From Allobosea sp. Root381 (lineage in GTDB: Bacteria > Pseudomonadota > Alphaproteobacteria > Rhizobiales > Beijerinckiaceae): a stretch of 64,000 bases of DNA. A program made the translations under genes and the position numbers. This document shows, piece after piece, positions 7,609-17,053 of this stretch (its first letter is position 1; each line of letters begins with the position of its first letter). The stretch is from the NCBI RefSeq assembly GCF_001429395.1, contig NZ_LMJT01000002.1, positions 88,669-152,668 on the forward strand. Direction: 5' to 3'. The notes beneath the pieces are model-generated. The model searched no databases. It had not been told where the DNA came from and worked only from the letters and a program-made list of their open reading frames with translations.

Positions 7609-10600
7609 TCAGTATTCCCACTCGGCACCGATGCCGACCGAGGCGCTGCCGTCCGCGCCGGTGTCCGCCTGCAGCTTGAGCCGGCGCGTCACGTCGATTC
7701 CGACTGAAACGCCGCTATCCTCGGGTTTTGCGCCCGCCTTGAAGCCGACGGAGACGTTGTCGCCGATATAGCGCGACACCCCGACGGTGGGCCCGCCCGC
7801 GCCCATCTGGATGTCGAGATTGTCGACCCCGAGGGATTTGCGCAGGCGCTCGAACGAATCGTCGCCGCCGCCGCCGGCGAACTGCGCCGCGGCTTGAGCC
7901 AGTTGCAGCGCCTGGAAGGGCGACAGCGAACCGGAGGCCCGCGCGAACAGCAGGCGCGAGAGCACCTCGTCCTGCGGCAGCTCCGGCGTCGAGGCGAAGA
8001 CGAATCGCGGCGCGTCGGCCGGCCCGCTGACGATGACGCGGGCGGTGACGTCGGAGGCGCGGGTTTCGGCGACGAAGTCGAGCTCCGGCATGGTGCCGCC
8101 GGTGAAGGTCAGGCGGCCGCGGCTGAAGTCGAGGCGCTGGCTCAGCACGCTGAGACGGCCGCGCCGCAACTCGAAGCCGCCGTCGAGGGCGGGCGCCGCC
8201 AGCGTGCCGCCGACGCGAATCTCGCCGCCGAGCTCGGCATCGATGCCGCGGCCACGGATGAAGACGCGGCTCGGCGCGGAGACGGTGAGCGCGAGCGCGG
8301 CGTCGAAGGCGGGAGCGGGCCGGCCGCCCCGCGTCGCCTGCTGGCGCGCCGCTCGCTTCTGCTCGGCGAGGCGGGCGGCGGCGGTGCCTGTCGCCCTGAC
8401 ATGCTTGATGCCCTCGACCGGCCGCAGCGAGGCCGGCAACCGGTCCGGCACAGCTACGTCGAGCGAGAGCACGTCGATGCGCCCGCCGATCCGGGGACGC
8501 CGTGCCAGCGGGCCGCCGATCTCCATGTTGAGATTGGCGACCGCCGTGACGATGCCGCTGGAAACGAGCTGCGCGCGGTTGCCCTGGATGCGGATCTGCC
8601 CGGGGAAGCCGTCGGCAGGGTCGAGCTCCAGCCGGCCGCTCGCCGAAAGCGTCCCACCATTGGGCGTGCGGGCAGATGCGCGCTCGATCGTGAGGTTCTC
8701 GCCATTGGCGGCGATGCGCGCCTCGATGGCCGTCAGCCGCACGCCCTGCAATGCGTCGGTGAAGCTGCCATTGGCAAGCGTGGCCGAACCGCTGAGGCGC
8801 GGCGCCGCGGCGGTGCCGGTCGCACGCAGGTCGAGCGCGACCGTGCCGGTGAGCCTGCGCCCCTGCGGCGCCAGCATCGGATTGGCCAGCACGGCGTCGA
8901 GACGGCCCTGCGCGGCGAGTTCGAGCACGCCGGCGGCGTTCAGCGGAGCAGTGCCGCGAACGGTCAGGCTGGCGTTGCGGCCGGCATTCACAGTGGCGTC
9001 GACGCTGGTCTCGTCACCCTTCAGCTCGCCCTTGGCGGCGATCTCGACCGGCGGCAGGCCGGCCTGGCGGGTCTCAGGTGTCGCCAGCCGGGCGATGCGG
9101 AGGCTCCACGGGCCGGTCGGCGCGGCGGCCGTGCCGCCGATCGTCGCCTCGGCGTTCAGCGTGCCGGCGAGGTCGAGCTTCGGGGCGAGGATGCGGACGG
9201 CGGAGAGGGGTATGTCGCGGGCGGCGAGGTCAAGGTCGAGCGCCTCGCCCGCCTTGCCGTCCAGCGTCAGGCGGCCGTTCTCGATCGCCAGCGCCAGCCC
9301 GGCGATCTCGATGCCGCCGGCGGGAAAGCTGAAGGTCGCGGGATTGGCGAGCGCGATGCGGCGGCCGTCGCGGCGGGCATCGAAGGAGGCGAGTTCCAGC
9401 CTGAGCGGCTCGCCCGGCACAAGGCGCCCTGCCCCGCTTAGTGCGAAGCCGCGCGCGGCCGCGCTCAACGTGAAGGCGCTGGCATCCGGCGCGCCCTTCG
9501 AGTCGAAGCGCAGCGCGGTAAAGGTTTCGCCCGCCAGCACGGCACGGTCGATGGCGATCGCCGCATCGAGCAGCGGGCGGCCGTAGATGTCGGAAGCGGC
9601 TGCCGTCGCATCGAGCCTGTCGATGGCGACGGACGGCCCCGCGAGCTTGGCCCCCTTCGCCTTCAGCTCCAGATTCTGCCGGCCCTCGACCACGGCGAGC
9701 GCGATGTCGGCATCGAGCTGGCCGCCGATCTTGGTGAGCGCCAGGGCCGAGAGATCGTCCAGATTGCGCGCCGCGAGGGTGATGCGGCCGGCGGCGCGGC
9801 TCGCCGGATCGAGGGTCAGCGCGCCGTTGAGACGAACCGAGCCGATGGCGATGTCGAGCGCCGAGAGGTTCCAGCCATCGCCGGGCATACGCGCCAGCGC
9901 GACCGTGCCGGTGGCGGGCTTGGCGTCGATCTCGCCGTTCAGCGTCAGGCGGGTATCGAGCGCGCCCTGAAGGTCGCGGATCACCGCGTCGATGGCGAGA
10001 CGCGGGATCGGACGGGCTAGCGCCGTGGCATTGGCGATGGCGATGCGCGCCGTCGCATCGAGCTTGTCGCGCGGGCCGGTGATCTGCGCGGTGACGTCGC
10101 CCTTGCCGGAGAGTCGCGGATCGGCTCGTCGCAGATCGGGCATGGCCAAAGCGAGGCGCAGATCCGAGGCCTGCACGCCGATGCCGCCATCGGCGGTGAA
10201 GGCGGCGTGCTCGCCGGCCAGGCGCAGCCCCGCCACGGTCAGGTCACCGGCGAGCGAGCGGACCTGGCCGGCCAGGGTGAGCCTGCCGGCGAGCAGGCGG
10301 TCGAGCGTCGCGTCGCCGGTCGAGAGCCGCTCGCCCCTGCCGCTCAGCGTCGCTCCGTAGTCATTCAGGCGCGGCGTGGCGTCGATGTCGGCGCCGAGCT
10401 CGGCTCGGCCGGCGAGCGAACGCCCTGCGAGCCCGCTCAGCCGGGCGAGATCGGGCAGCACCGCCTCGAGCCGGCCGAGCACGCGCGGGTTGCCGGCCTT
10501 GCCCTTGTAGTCGAGCTCGACGCCCGACATGGCGAGGCGCAGCGTCTCGAAATCGGCCGTGCCGTCATCCTGGGCGGTGCCGCGCAGCGTGAAGGTGACG

Positions 10601-11988
10601 CGCTCGCCGATGGCGCGGGCGAGCGCGCGGTCGGCCAAGACGATGCCCGCCGCCTCGCCATCCGCCGTCAGCGCGATGCGGGTTCCGGGCTCGCCGATCG
10701 TGCCGGTCGGCGTGGCGTTGAAGGTCGTGGCGAGCCGCGCGAAGCTGCCGGCGGGCAGTTTCGCGTCCTCGGCCTCCAGCTTGGCGACAACGGTCGGACC
10801 GGCCACCGGCCCCTTGATCGTGGCGTCAAAGGCGAGCTTGGCGATCTCGGTTCCCGAGGCGACGGTGCGGCCCTCGGCATTGGGGCGCGCGGCGGCCGTG
10901 ACGCGCAGATCGAGCGTCTTGTCGGCATTGTAGCGGCCGAGCACGTCGAGCCGGGCGAGCGCCGAGACCAGGGCGAGGTTGCGGATGTCGATACCGCCGC
11001 CATCGGCGAAGCCGACCGAGCCGTCGAGCCGCGTCGAGCCGGCGAAGACCGGGGCGACGGGAGCGGGCATCAGCCCCTCGATGCGGGCGTCGAGACCGAG
11101 CACGAGTTGGCGCTCGGCGCCGGCGCGATCGAGCCGCGCCTCGCCCCTCGCTCCGATCGTCGGGCCCGCGGTGAAGTTGAGGCTCGAACCGAAGGAATCG
11201 AGCGGCCCGTCGCCGCCGAGGGAGAGCTGCACGGGCGGCTCGCCGGGAAGGCCGGCGACCTTCGCGATCAGCCCGCCCTGCGGTTCGTCGAGCTTGATCC
11301 CCAACCGCAATCGCGTGGTGTCGGGGACGAAGCTCACATTCACGTCGAACTCGCCGCCAGCATCGAGCCGCCGGGCCTGGAGCTTGAGGTCGAGGCCTTC
11401 ATTGGGCGGTCCGAGCGTCGCCGAACCGGTCGCAGCCAGCCGCGCCGCGACGCCGAGGACCGACTCGCCGAGCACCAGTTCATTGAGCTGGAAGGCGCGG
11501 ACGATCACCTTCAACGGCAGTTCCGGCAGGATCGGCGCATCGCTCGGCGGGGCGGCGCCGGCGGGCTGTGGCGCCTGCTTGCGCAGCAGTTCCAGCTTGC
11601 CGATCTCGAGCCGGTCGATGTCGAGGCGCCGCAGCAGCAGCGCGCTGCGCGTCCAGATCAGGCGGGCGCGGTCGAGCCGCAGCCAGGGGCCGTCGCGATC
11701 CGACAGCACGATGTCGCGGATCTCGACATCGGAGGAAAGCGCTCCGTTGACCTGCCCGATCGAGACCTGGCTGGTGTCGCTCGACAGTGCCTTCGAGATC
11801 AGGTCGGCGACGACGCCGCGATCGGTCTGGGCGTTCTGGGCGAAGCCGCCGAAATGGGCCGAGGCCAGGAAGCCGACCGTGAGCAGCAGCGCGAAAAGCG
11901 CGAGGCGGCGGGCGAAGATGGGGCGGCGTGCCACTCCCACGTCGTGATCCCGGACAGGCCGCGCCGGCGGCACCGATCCGGGAGCCAT
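7609..11988 (-). CDS. tamB: Translocation and assembly module subunit TamB
   Basis: 1459 residues if read from the ATG at 11988. One N-terminal membrane helix (RLALFALLLTVGFLASAHF) is followed by a very long repetitive beta-strand region and the C-terminal TamB/DUF490 domain with LPQDEVLSRLLFAR and LSPFQALQLAQAAAQ. TamB spans the periplasm and works with TamA in outer-membrane protein insertion and phospholipid transport. The frame stays open upstream to an ATG at 12090 overlapping the tamA stop, but those 34 codons run through a palindromic repeat and encode low-complexity residues. The ATG at 11988 has GGAG seven bases upstream and is the better start. Confidence 0.9.
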   Translation of the reverse strand: MAPGSVPPARPVRDHDVGVARRPIFARRLALFALLLTVGFLASAHFGGFAQNAQTDRGVVADLISKALSSDTSQVSIGQVNGALSSDVEIRDIVLSDRDGPWLRLDRARLIWTRSALLLRRLDIDRLEIGKLELLRKQAPQPAGAAPPSDAPILPELPLKVIVRAFQLNELVLGESVLGVAARLAATGSATLGPPNEGLDLKLQARRLDAGGEFDVNVSFVPDTTRLRLGIKLDEPQGGLIAKVAGLPGEPPVQLSLGGDGPLDSFGSSLNFTAGPTIGARGEARLDRAGAERQLVLGLDARIEGLMPAPVAPVFAGSTRLDGSVGFADGGGIDIRNLALVSALARLDVLGRYNADKTLDLRVTAAARPNAEGRTVASGTEIAKLAFDATIKGPVAGPTVVAKLEAEDAKLPAGSFARLATTFNATPTGTIGEPGTRIALTADGEAAGIVLADRALARAIGERVTFTLRGTAQDDGTADFETLRLAMSGVELDYKGKAGNPRVLGRLEAVLPDLARLSGLAGRSLAGRAELGADIDATPRLNDYGATLSGRGERLSTGDATLDRLLAGRLTLAGQVRSLAGDLTVAGLRLAGEHAAFTADGGIGVQASDLRLALAMPDLRRADPRLSGKGDVTAQITGPRDKLDATARIAIANATALARPIPRLAIDAVIRDLQGALDTRLTLNGEIDAKPATGTVALARMPGDGWNLSALDIAIGSVRLNGALTLDPASRAAGRITLAARNLDDLSALALTKIGGQLDADIALAVVEGRQNLELKAKGAKLAGPSVAIDRLDATAAASDIYGRPLLDAAIAIDRAVLAGETFTALRFDSKGAPDASAFTLSAAARGFALSGAGRLVPGEPLRLELASFDARRDGRRIALANPATFSFPAGGIEIAGLALAIENGRLTLDGKAGEALDLDLAARDIPLSAVRILAPKLDLAGTLNAEATIGGTAAAPTGPWSLRIARLATPETRQAGLPPVEIAAKGELKGDETSVDATVNAGRNASLTVRGTAPLNAAGVLELAAQGRLDAVLANPMLAPQGRRLTGTVALDLRATGTAAAPRLSGSATLANGSFTDALQGVRLTAIEARIAANGENLTIERASARTPNGGTLSASGRLELDPADGFPGQIRIQGNRAQLVSSGIVTAVANLNMEIGGPLARRPRIGGRIDVLSLDVAVPDRLPASLRPVEGIKHVRATGTAAARLAEQKRAARQQATRGGRPAPAFDAALALTVSAPSRVFIRGRGIDAELGGEIRVGGTLAAPALDGGFELRRGRLSVLSQRLDFSRGRLTFTGGTMPELDFVAETRASDVTARVIVSGPADAPRFVFASTPELPQDEVLSRLLFARASGSLSPFQALQLAQAAAQFAGGGGDDSFERLRKSLGVDNLDIQMGAGGPTVGVSRYIGDNVSVGFKAGAKPEDSGVSVGIDVTRRLKLQADTGADGSASVGIGAEWEY

Positions 11989-11999
11989 CGTAAGGCTCC

Positions 12000-12059
12000 G
12001 CGCCCTGGGATGGATTCCGGATCTCCGCTTGGCTGCGCCCGCAATCCATCCCAGGGCGC
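12000..12059. repeat. Palindromic repeat in the tamA-tamB junction
   Basis: Two perfect 17-base inverted arms, GCGCCCTGGGATGGATT (12000-12016) and its complement (12043-12059), flank a 26-base centre. This is REP-like intergenic repeat structure. The long open frame upstream of tamB reads through it, which creates an apparent N-terminal extension. Confidence 0.88.
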
Positions 12060-12089
12060 GTTGGGCCAGCTGCGTCACGATCCTGCGCA

Positions 12090-14099
12090 TCAGAAAGCCT
12101 GCCCGATGCTGACATAGAGGGCGACCGGCTTGTCGCCCTTGCGGGGATTGAGCGGGGCGGCGATGTCGACCCTGATCGGGCCGATGCCGGTATAGTAGCG
12201 AAAGCCGAGGCCAGCGGCCATCTGCAGCTTCTGCTTGAAGTCCGGGATGCTACTCTCGAAGGCGGTGCCGGCATCGAAGAATGGCACGATGCCGATGGTG
12301 TCGGTGATCTTGATGCGCGCCTCGACCGAGGCCTCGAACAGGCTGCGTCCGCCGACCAGCTGGTTGTCCGGCCCGAGCGGCGAGAGCGTGCGATAGGCAT
12401 AGCCGCGCACCGAGCCGCCGCCGCCGGCATAGAAGCGCCGCGTTGCCGGGATCTCGTCGAGGCTCGCGCCCGAGATCGAGCCGAGGCCGATGCGCCCGGC
12501 CAGCACGTAGCGGGCATCCTCGTCCAGCGCGTAATAGGCGGAAAAGGCCCCCTTGGCCTGGAAGATGCCGACTGTCGAGCCGAGGAAGGTCGGGTACGGC
12601 GTGACCGACCCCGTGACGCGGAAGCCGCGCGTCGGATCGAGCAGGCTGTCGGTCGAATCGTATTTCAGCGAGAGCGGGATGCCGATGAGGGTGTAGTCGA
12701 CCTGTCCGAGCACGTCGCTGGTCTGACCGCGCTCGTATTCAATGCCCGCCTGGACCGAGAAGGTGTCGCTGAAGCGGCGCTGGATCGCCGTTGTGACGTT
12801 GGCGTAGCGGGCCGTGTAGCCGCCATAGCGGTTGGTGCCGACGCGCTGGCGCGTCGCCACGCCGTCGAGCAGCCAGTCATAGCGGCTGCCCCAGAGTGCC
12901 GGCTTCAGGAAGCTGAACGAGAAGCGCCCGCCTAGATCCGAGCGCTGGAAATCGTCGATCTTCGAGATCTTGGTGCCGTCGATGCGCGGGGCGAGGAAGA
13001 TGTCGCCTTCGAGCCGCAGACGCTCGGCCCCGCCGAACAGGTTGCGATGCTCCCAATAGGTCTTCACCGCCGGGCCGTCGATGGTCGAGTAGCGGGCCGA
13101 GAAGCCGATCAGGCGCTTGGGGCGCTCGGTGACGTCGACGAAGATCGGCAGGTTGCCGTAGCCGTCCAGCTTGTCGTCTTCGCGGATGCGGACCGAACCG
13201 ACGGCGGGGATCGTGGCGATGGAACGGCGCGTATCCGAGAGAGCCTTGGGCGAATAGGGATCGCCGGGCTCGAGATAGATGAAGGAGCGCACCACCGCCG
13301 GCGGAATCTCGTCGGTCTTGCCGATGGTGACGTCGCCGAAGCCGGCGAGCGGGCCGGGATCGACCACATACGTCACGTCCATGATGCGCGTGGCGTGGTC
13401 GACGACCGGATTCAGCGCCACCACCTTGGCCAGCGGGCGCGACTGGGCACGGAGATTATCGACCAGCGCCGCCCGCGCCGCCCTGAGTGCCGACGAGGTC
13501 GCGGGGTCGCCGGTCTTTAGCCGCGTGACCTTCTCCGGATCGGCGATGGCCCCCGCCTCGCCGCCGGTCTCGCGCACGGCGACGTCGCGAAGCTTGAAGA
13601 CCGGGCCGGGCTGGACACGGACGGTAATCGGCACCGCATCGCGATTGCGATGCGCCTCCGCCGCACGGACCAGCGCGGCGCCGGGCTCCTGCCCGACCTT
13701 GAGAGAGACACCATCGACGGCGATCGCGATATCGGCATTGAAATAGCCCTGCGACCAGAGCGCATCGACCAGTGGATCGAGGTCGGCCGCCATGCGCCGC
13801 GCCAGCGTCTCGCCGTCGGGCGGGGCGTCCTGGCGCAGGCGGTAGAGCAGCGAGGCATCCTGAAGGGTGCGGGTCAGCGCCTTGGCGTTCTCGGCGTCGC
13901 CGAGATCGAAGTCGAGCCGATAGGGCAGCGCTGTGGCGCTCACGGCCGGCGGCTCGTCCTTCTTGGTGAACAGGCCGAAGACGTCCAGCGACGACAAATC
14001 AAAGGCCTGCGCCGGCACGGACTGGACGCCGAGGAACACGGCGAAAGCACAGCCGCTTCCGCCCGCAACAGCGCGGGCTACCCTCCGCCACGACCGCAT
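12090..14099 (-). CDS. tamA: Translocation and assembly module subunit TamA (Omp85 family)
   Basis: 669 residues from the ATG at 14099, which has GGAGGGCGG directly upstream; an in-frame start nine codons earlier lacks this. A signal peptide (through about VPAQA) is followed by POTRA domains (about 50-310) and a 16-strand Omp85 barrel. The barrel holds the Omp85 hallmark GGSVRGYAYRTL at about residue 563 and ends in the C-terminal Phe of VSIGQAF. It acts in the outer membrane with TamB, whose gene follows after a repeat-bearing spacer of about 100 bases. Confidence 0.93.
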   Translation of the reverse strand: MRSWRRVARAVAGGSGCAFAVFLGVQSVPAQAFDLSSLDVFGLFTKKDEPPAVSATALPYRLDFDLGDAENAKALTRTLQDASLLYRLRQDAPPDGETLARRMAADLDPLVDALWSQGYFNADIAIAVDGVSLKVGQEPGAALVRAAEAHRNRDAVPITVRVQPGPVFKLRDVAVRETGGEAGAIADPEKVTRLKTGDPATSSALRAARAALVDNLRAQSRPLAKVVALNPVVDHATRIMDVTYVVDPGPLAGFGDVTIGKTDEIPPAVVRSFIYLEPGDPYSPKALSDTRRSIATIPAVGSVRIREDDKLDGYGNLPIFVDVTERPKRLIGFSARYSTIDGPAVKTYWEHRNLFGGAERLRLEGDIFLAPRIDGTKISKIDDFQRSDLGGRFSFSFLKPALWGSRYDWLLDGVATRQRVGTNRYGGYTARYANVTTAIQRRFSDTFSVQAGIEYERGQTSDVLGQVDYTLIGIPLSLKYDSTDSLLDPTRGFRVTGSVTPYPTFLGSTVGIFQAKGAFSAYYALDEDARYVLAGRIGLGSISGASLDEIPATRRFYAGGGGSVRGYAYRTLSPLGPDNQLVGGRSLFEASVEARIKITDTIGIVPFFDAGTAFESSIPDFKQKLQMAAGLGFRYYTGIGPIRVDIAAPLNPRKGDKPVALYVSIGQAF

Positions 14100-14214
14100 C
14101 CGCCCTCCAGACAACGCCACAAGCACAAGGCGATTAAGGTCAAACTGTGTTCAGAGCATGATCGGCGGCAGTATCGAAAATCTTGGGCTGTTCGACAAGG
14201 CCGCCGGCCAAATC

Positions 14215-14967
14215 CTATCGCAGCGTCAGCGTTACTGCTCCAAGCGGGTTCAATTTGGCTACGATCTCGCCCTTGCCCGGCGAGAGCACCCCGCCGCAGA
14301 GGCTGCCCGTCGTGACGATCTGCCCGGCGCGCAGGCCGCCCATCAGCTCGTCCTTGCGGTTGGCCCAAGCGAGGAAGGGCGTCATCGGATCGCCATTTCC
14401 ATGCACCGCCGGCTGGTCGTAGATCGTGACGCCGTTCAGCGAGATGAAGCAGGACAAGCCGGTGAGGTCGTCGAGGACCTTCATGTCGAGCTCCTGCCCG
14501 AGATAGTAGCCGCCATGGCCGAGCGCGTCGGCCAGCCAGAGTGCGAAAGGCGCGCCAAGCCAGTTGGCGAGGCGGCTCTCGACGATCTCGATGCCGAGAT
14601 AGGCCTTGTCGCAATGGCCAAGCAGCTCGGCGCGCGAATAGGGTTGGCCGGGCCGCATGGGCACGTCCTTCGCGAGCCTGAGCGCGATCTCGATCTCGAC
14701 GCGCAGCTCGGCGCCGATCGCGCCGTCATAGACATCGCCCGGCGCCAGCCAGGGGCCGGGCATCAGCCCGGCGACGGGCACCCCGCCCTCGGCGATCGCA
14801 ACCTTCCAGCCGGCCTCGGCCTGGCCGAGGCGCTTCGCGATCTGCGCCTGCACGTCGAGGCCTTCCAGGAAGGAGGCGGGGACCGGCTGGGCCGTCATTT
14901 CGATGAGGGACTTGTCGCGGCGGGCGGCGACCAGCGAATCGCGCAAGGTCTCGTTCGTGGTCGGCAT
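14215..14967 (-). CDS. 2-keto-4-pentenoate hydratase / fumarylacetoacetate hydrolase-like enzyme
   Basis: 250 residues from the ATG at 14967 (MPTTNETLRDSL), which has AGGGACGAG upstream. The frame is open a further 18 codons without a leader. Features fit the hydratase branch of the FAH superfamily: acidic metal-binding pattern ELRVEIEIA, the segment YLGIEIVESRL, and NGDPMTPFLAWANR near the end. Such enzymes hydrate 2-hydroxypentadienoates or decarboxylate oxalocrotonates in meta-cleavage of aromatics. No other meta-pathway gene is present here, so the substrate is open. Confidence 0.78.
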   Translation of the reverse strand: MPTTNETLRDSLVAARRDKSLIEMTAQPVPASFLEGLDVQAQIAKRLGQAEAGWKVAIAEGGVPVAGLMPGPWLAPGDVYDGAIGAELRVEIEIALRLAKDVPMRPGQPYSRAELLGHCDKAYLGIEIVESRLANWLGAPFALWLADALGHGGYYLGQELDMKVLDDLTGLSCFISLNGVTIYDQPAVHGNGDPMTPFLAWANRKDELMGGLRAGQIVTTGSLCGGVLSPGKGEIVAKLNPLGAVTLTLR

Positions 14968-15182
14968 GCGTCTCGTCCCTGTCTCGTATCCGGCCGGATG
15001 GCCGCAGCATTCCTGCGTCAACAGCCTGCACGAGTGGCCGCCGCGACGCCACCCTGCTAAACGGACGGGCCGGATTGAACAAGGCGCGGCCGCGCGCGGC
15101 GAAAGCCTCTCCGCTTGTCCCGCGTGGCGGCGAGCGTCATGAAGGCGGCCGACAGGCAGCGCCCCTTCAGGAGACCGGGACC

Positions 15183-15536
15183 ATGGCCCATTCCGCCAAC
15201 GACCAGCGCATCGACTATGTCGAATTCGTCGTGGCCGATCTCGACCGGTCGAGCGCCTTCTATGCCGCCGCCTTCGGCTGGACGATGACGGATTACGGCC
15301 CGACCTACCGCGCCTTCACCGATGGGCGCCTGGAAGGCGGCTTCACCACCGAGGGCGAGAAGCGGCCGGGCGGGCCGCTGGTCATCCTCTATGCCGACGA
15401 CCTCGTCGCGACGCAGGCGCGGATCGAGGCTGCCGGCGGGCGCATCGTCAGGCCGGTCTTCGACTTCCCCGGCGGCCGGCGCTTCCACTTCGCCGATCCG
15501 GACGGCTACGAGCTTGCGGTCTGGTCGAAGGGGTGA
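15183..15536 (+). CDS. VOC-family (glyoxalase/bleomycin-resistance fold) protein
   Basis: 117 residues. The ATG at 15183 follows AGGAGACC. Two beta-alpha-beta-beta-beta modules are recognisable: IDYVEFVVADLDRSSAFYAAAFGW near the start, and FPGGRRFHFADPDGYELAVWS at the end, where the closing DPxGxxxAVW pattern marks the VOC superfamily. Metal ligands may include the Glu of YELAVW. This single-domain type is often a putative dioxygenase or glyoxalase relative with no known substrate. Confidence 0.85.
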   Translation: MAHSANDQRIDYVEFVVADLDRSSAFYAAAFGWTMTDYGPTYRAFTDGRLEGGFTTEGEKRPGGPLVILYADDLVATQARIEAAGGRIVRPVFDFPGGRRFHFADPDGYELAVWSKG

Positions 15537-15743
15537 GGCACCCGCGGAAATCCCCGACAATCCCGCGGCACGCAGAGTCTTAGCCGTTATCGGTACTGGA
15601 CTCCGCCGCGGAAAGTCGCAAAAGGCGGACGCAGCGGCATGGCGGGACGGCGATAGCCGCCCTCGCGGCCGATCGCGACCGGAGAACGACCCGCGGCAGC
15701 CGGGCGGACAAGAACACCGATCAGGACCCTGGAGGAGACGAAG

Positions 15744-16880
15744 ATGAAGTCGAAACTCGCCATCGCCGCCATGCTGGCGGCCGGCCTCGCCCTGCCCGCT
15801 TCGGCGCAGGACAAGATCAAGCTCGTCGACGTGATCGAGCTTTCGGGCGCGGGCGCCACCGCCGGAACCAATTTCAAGAACGGCGCCGACCTCGCCGTCG
15901 CCGACATCAACGCCAAGGGCGGCATCCTCGGCAAGCAGGTCGAGATCGTCCATTACGACAGCCAGACCAATCCGGGTAACACCCGCGCCGCCGTGCAGCG
16001 CGGCATCGACGAGGGCGCCTACGCCATTCTCGGGCCAGTGTTTTCCGGGCCGATCGCCGCCTCGATGCAGATCTCGCAGCGCGCCGAGACCGCGCAGATC
16101 GTCGCCGGCGAGGCCGCCGGCTTCACCAAGCAGGGCAACCCCTACATCTTCCGCACCTCGCTCAGCCAGGCGGCGGCGATGCCGAAGATCGCGAAGTACC
16201 TGAAGGACACCGTCAAGGCCGGCTCGGTCGCGGTCGTCTGGGTCAACAACGATTTCGGCAAGGGCGGCCGCGACGCGATCCTGCCCGAGCTCGAGAAGGC
16301 CGGCATCAAGGTCGCGGTCGATGTCGCCACCGAACAGGGCCAGGCCGACTTCGCCGCCGACGCGATCAAGGTCAAGAATTCCAACGCCGACGCCGTCTTC
16401 GTCTATCTGAACGAGGAGGAGAGCGCCCGCTTCCTGCGCGCCGCCAAGCAGCAAGGCATCACCAAGCCCATGATCGGCGAGACCACTCTGCTCGGCGCCA
16501 AGGTGCTGGAGCTGGCGGGCGATGCCGCCAACGGCGTACGCGGCCATGTCGGCCTCTCGACCGATGCGCCAATTCCGGCCCTGCAGGAATTCGGCAAGCG
16601 CTATCGCGAGAAATACGGCTTCGCCTCGGACCATAACGGCATCAAAGGCTACATGGCCGTCCATATGGTGAAATGGGCGACCGAGAAGCAGAAGAAGATC
16701 GACCGCAAGGGCCTGGCCGACACGCTGCGCGGCGCCACCATCAAGGCGAGCGAGGAGCCCGGCATCCTGATGGACACGGTGATCGAGCAGAACGGCGACC
16801 TCGACCGCGAGAGCTTCCTCGCCGAGGTGATCGACGGCAAGCAGGTGATCAACACCACCCTGCCGCGCATCAAACCGTAA
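15744..16880 (+). CDS. Branched-chain amino acid-type ABC transporter substrate-binding protein
   Basis: 378-residue periplasmic binding protein of the LivJ/Peripla_BP_6 class. The signal peptide is about residues 1-22, cut after LPASA. The mature protein starts QDKIKLVDVIELSGAGATAG, with the ligand-loop Gly/Ala/Thr cluster, and goes on to NAKGGILGKQVEIV and YDSQTNPGN. GGAGGAG precedes the ATG. It heads the order sbp-H-M-G-F, but a palindromic repeat separates it from livH; this may let the binding protein be made in excess over the membrane parts. The ligand may be an amino acid, amide, urea or aromatic acid. Confidence 0.9.
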   Translation: MKSKLAIAAMLAAGLALPASAQDKIKLVDVIELSGAGATAGTNFKNGADLAVADINAKGGILGKQVEIVHYDSQTNPGNTRAAVQRGIDEGAYAILGPVFSGPIAASMQISQRAETAQIVAGEAAGFTKQGNPYIFRTSLSQAAAMPKIAKYLKDTVKAGSVAVVWVNNDFGKGGRDAILPELEKAGIKVAVDVATEQGQADFAADAIKVKNSNADAVFVYLNEEESARFLRAAKQQGITKPMIGETTLLGAKVLELAGDAANGVRGHVGLSTDAPIPALQEFGKRYREKYGFASDHNGIKGYMAVHMVKWATEKQKKIDRKGLADTLRGATIKASEEPGILMDTVIEQNGDLDRESFLAEVIDGKQVINTTLPRIKP

Positions 16881-16892
16881 GGACGCGCGGAG

Positions 16893-16983
16893 CCGTCATT
16901 GCGAGCGCAGCGAAGCGATCCAGGGGCGGCAGCGCTCTACCTCCTCCTGGATTGCTTCGTCGCTGCGCTCCTCGCAATGACGG
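16893..16983. repeat. Palindromic repeat, CGTCATTGCGAGCG family, copy 1
   Basis: Long inverted arms CCGTCATTGCGAGCGCAGCG... (from 16893) and ...GCTCCTCGCAATGACGG (to 16983) flank a centre with GCGGCAGCGCTCTAC. A second copy with the same centre is at 27263-27357. Here it sits inside the liv operon between the binding-protein gene and livH. Confidence 0.88.
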
Positions 16984-17004
16984 CAGCGCGCCGATCAACG
17001 CCAA

Positions 17005-17032
17005 GATGGTTGGGTCTGGCCCGGCCATTACG
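17005..17032. repeat. Half copy of the GGCCGGGC-type repeat
   Basis: The bases GATGGTTGGGTCTGGCCCGG then CCATTACG resemble the right arm of the full repeat at 20444-20538 (GATGGTCGGGCCAAGCCCGG then CCATGACGG). No left arm is visible, so this looks like a degenerate remnant just upstream of livH. Confidence 0.55.
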
Positions 17033-17053
17033 CGCCCACCGAGCACGATCGCC

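Noticed and set aside
10207..12117. 636-residue plus-strand frame opposite tamB
   Set aside because: It mirrors the tamB codons, has no start context, and is made of charged low-complexity sequence without motifs.
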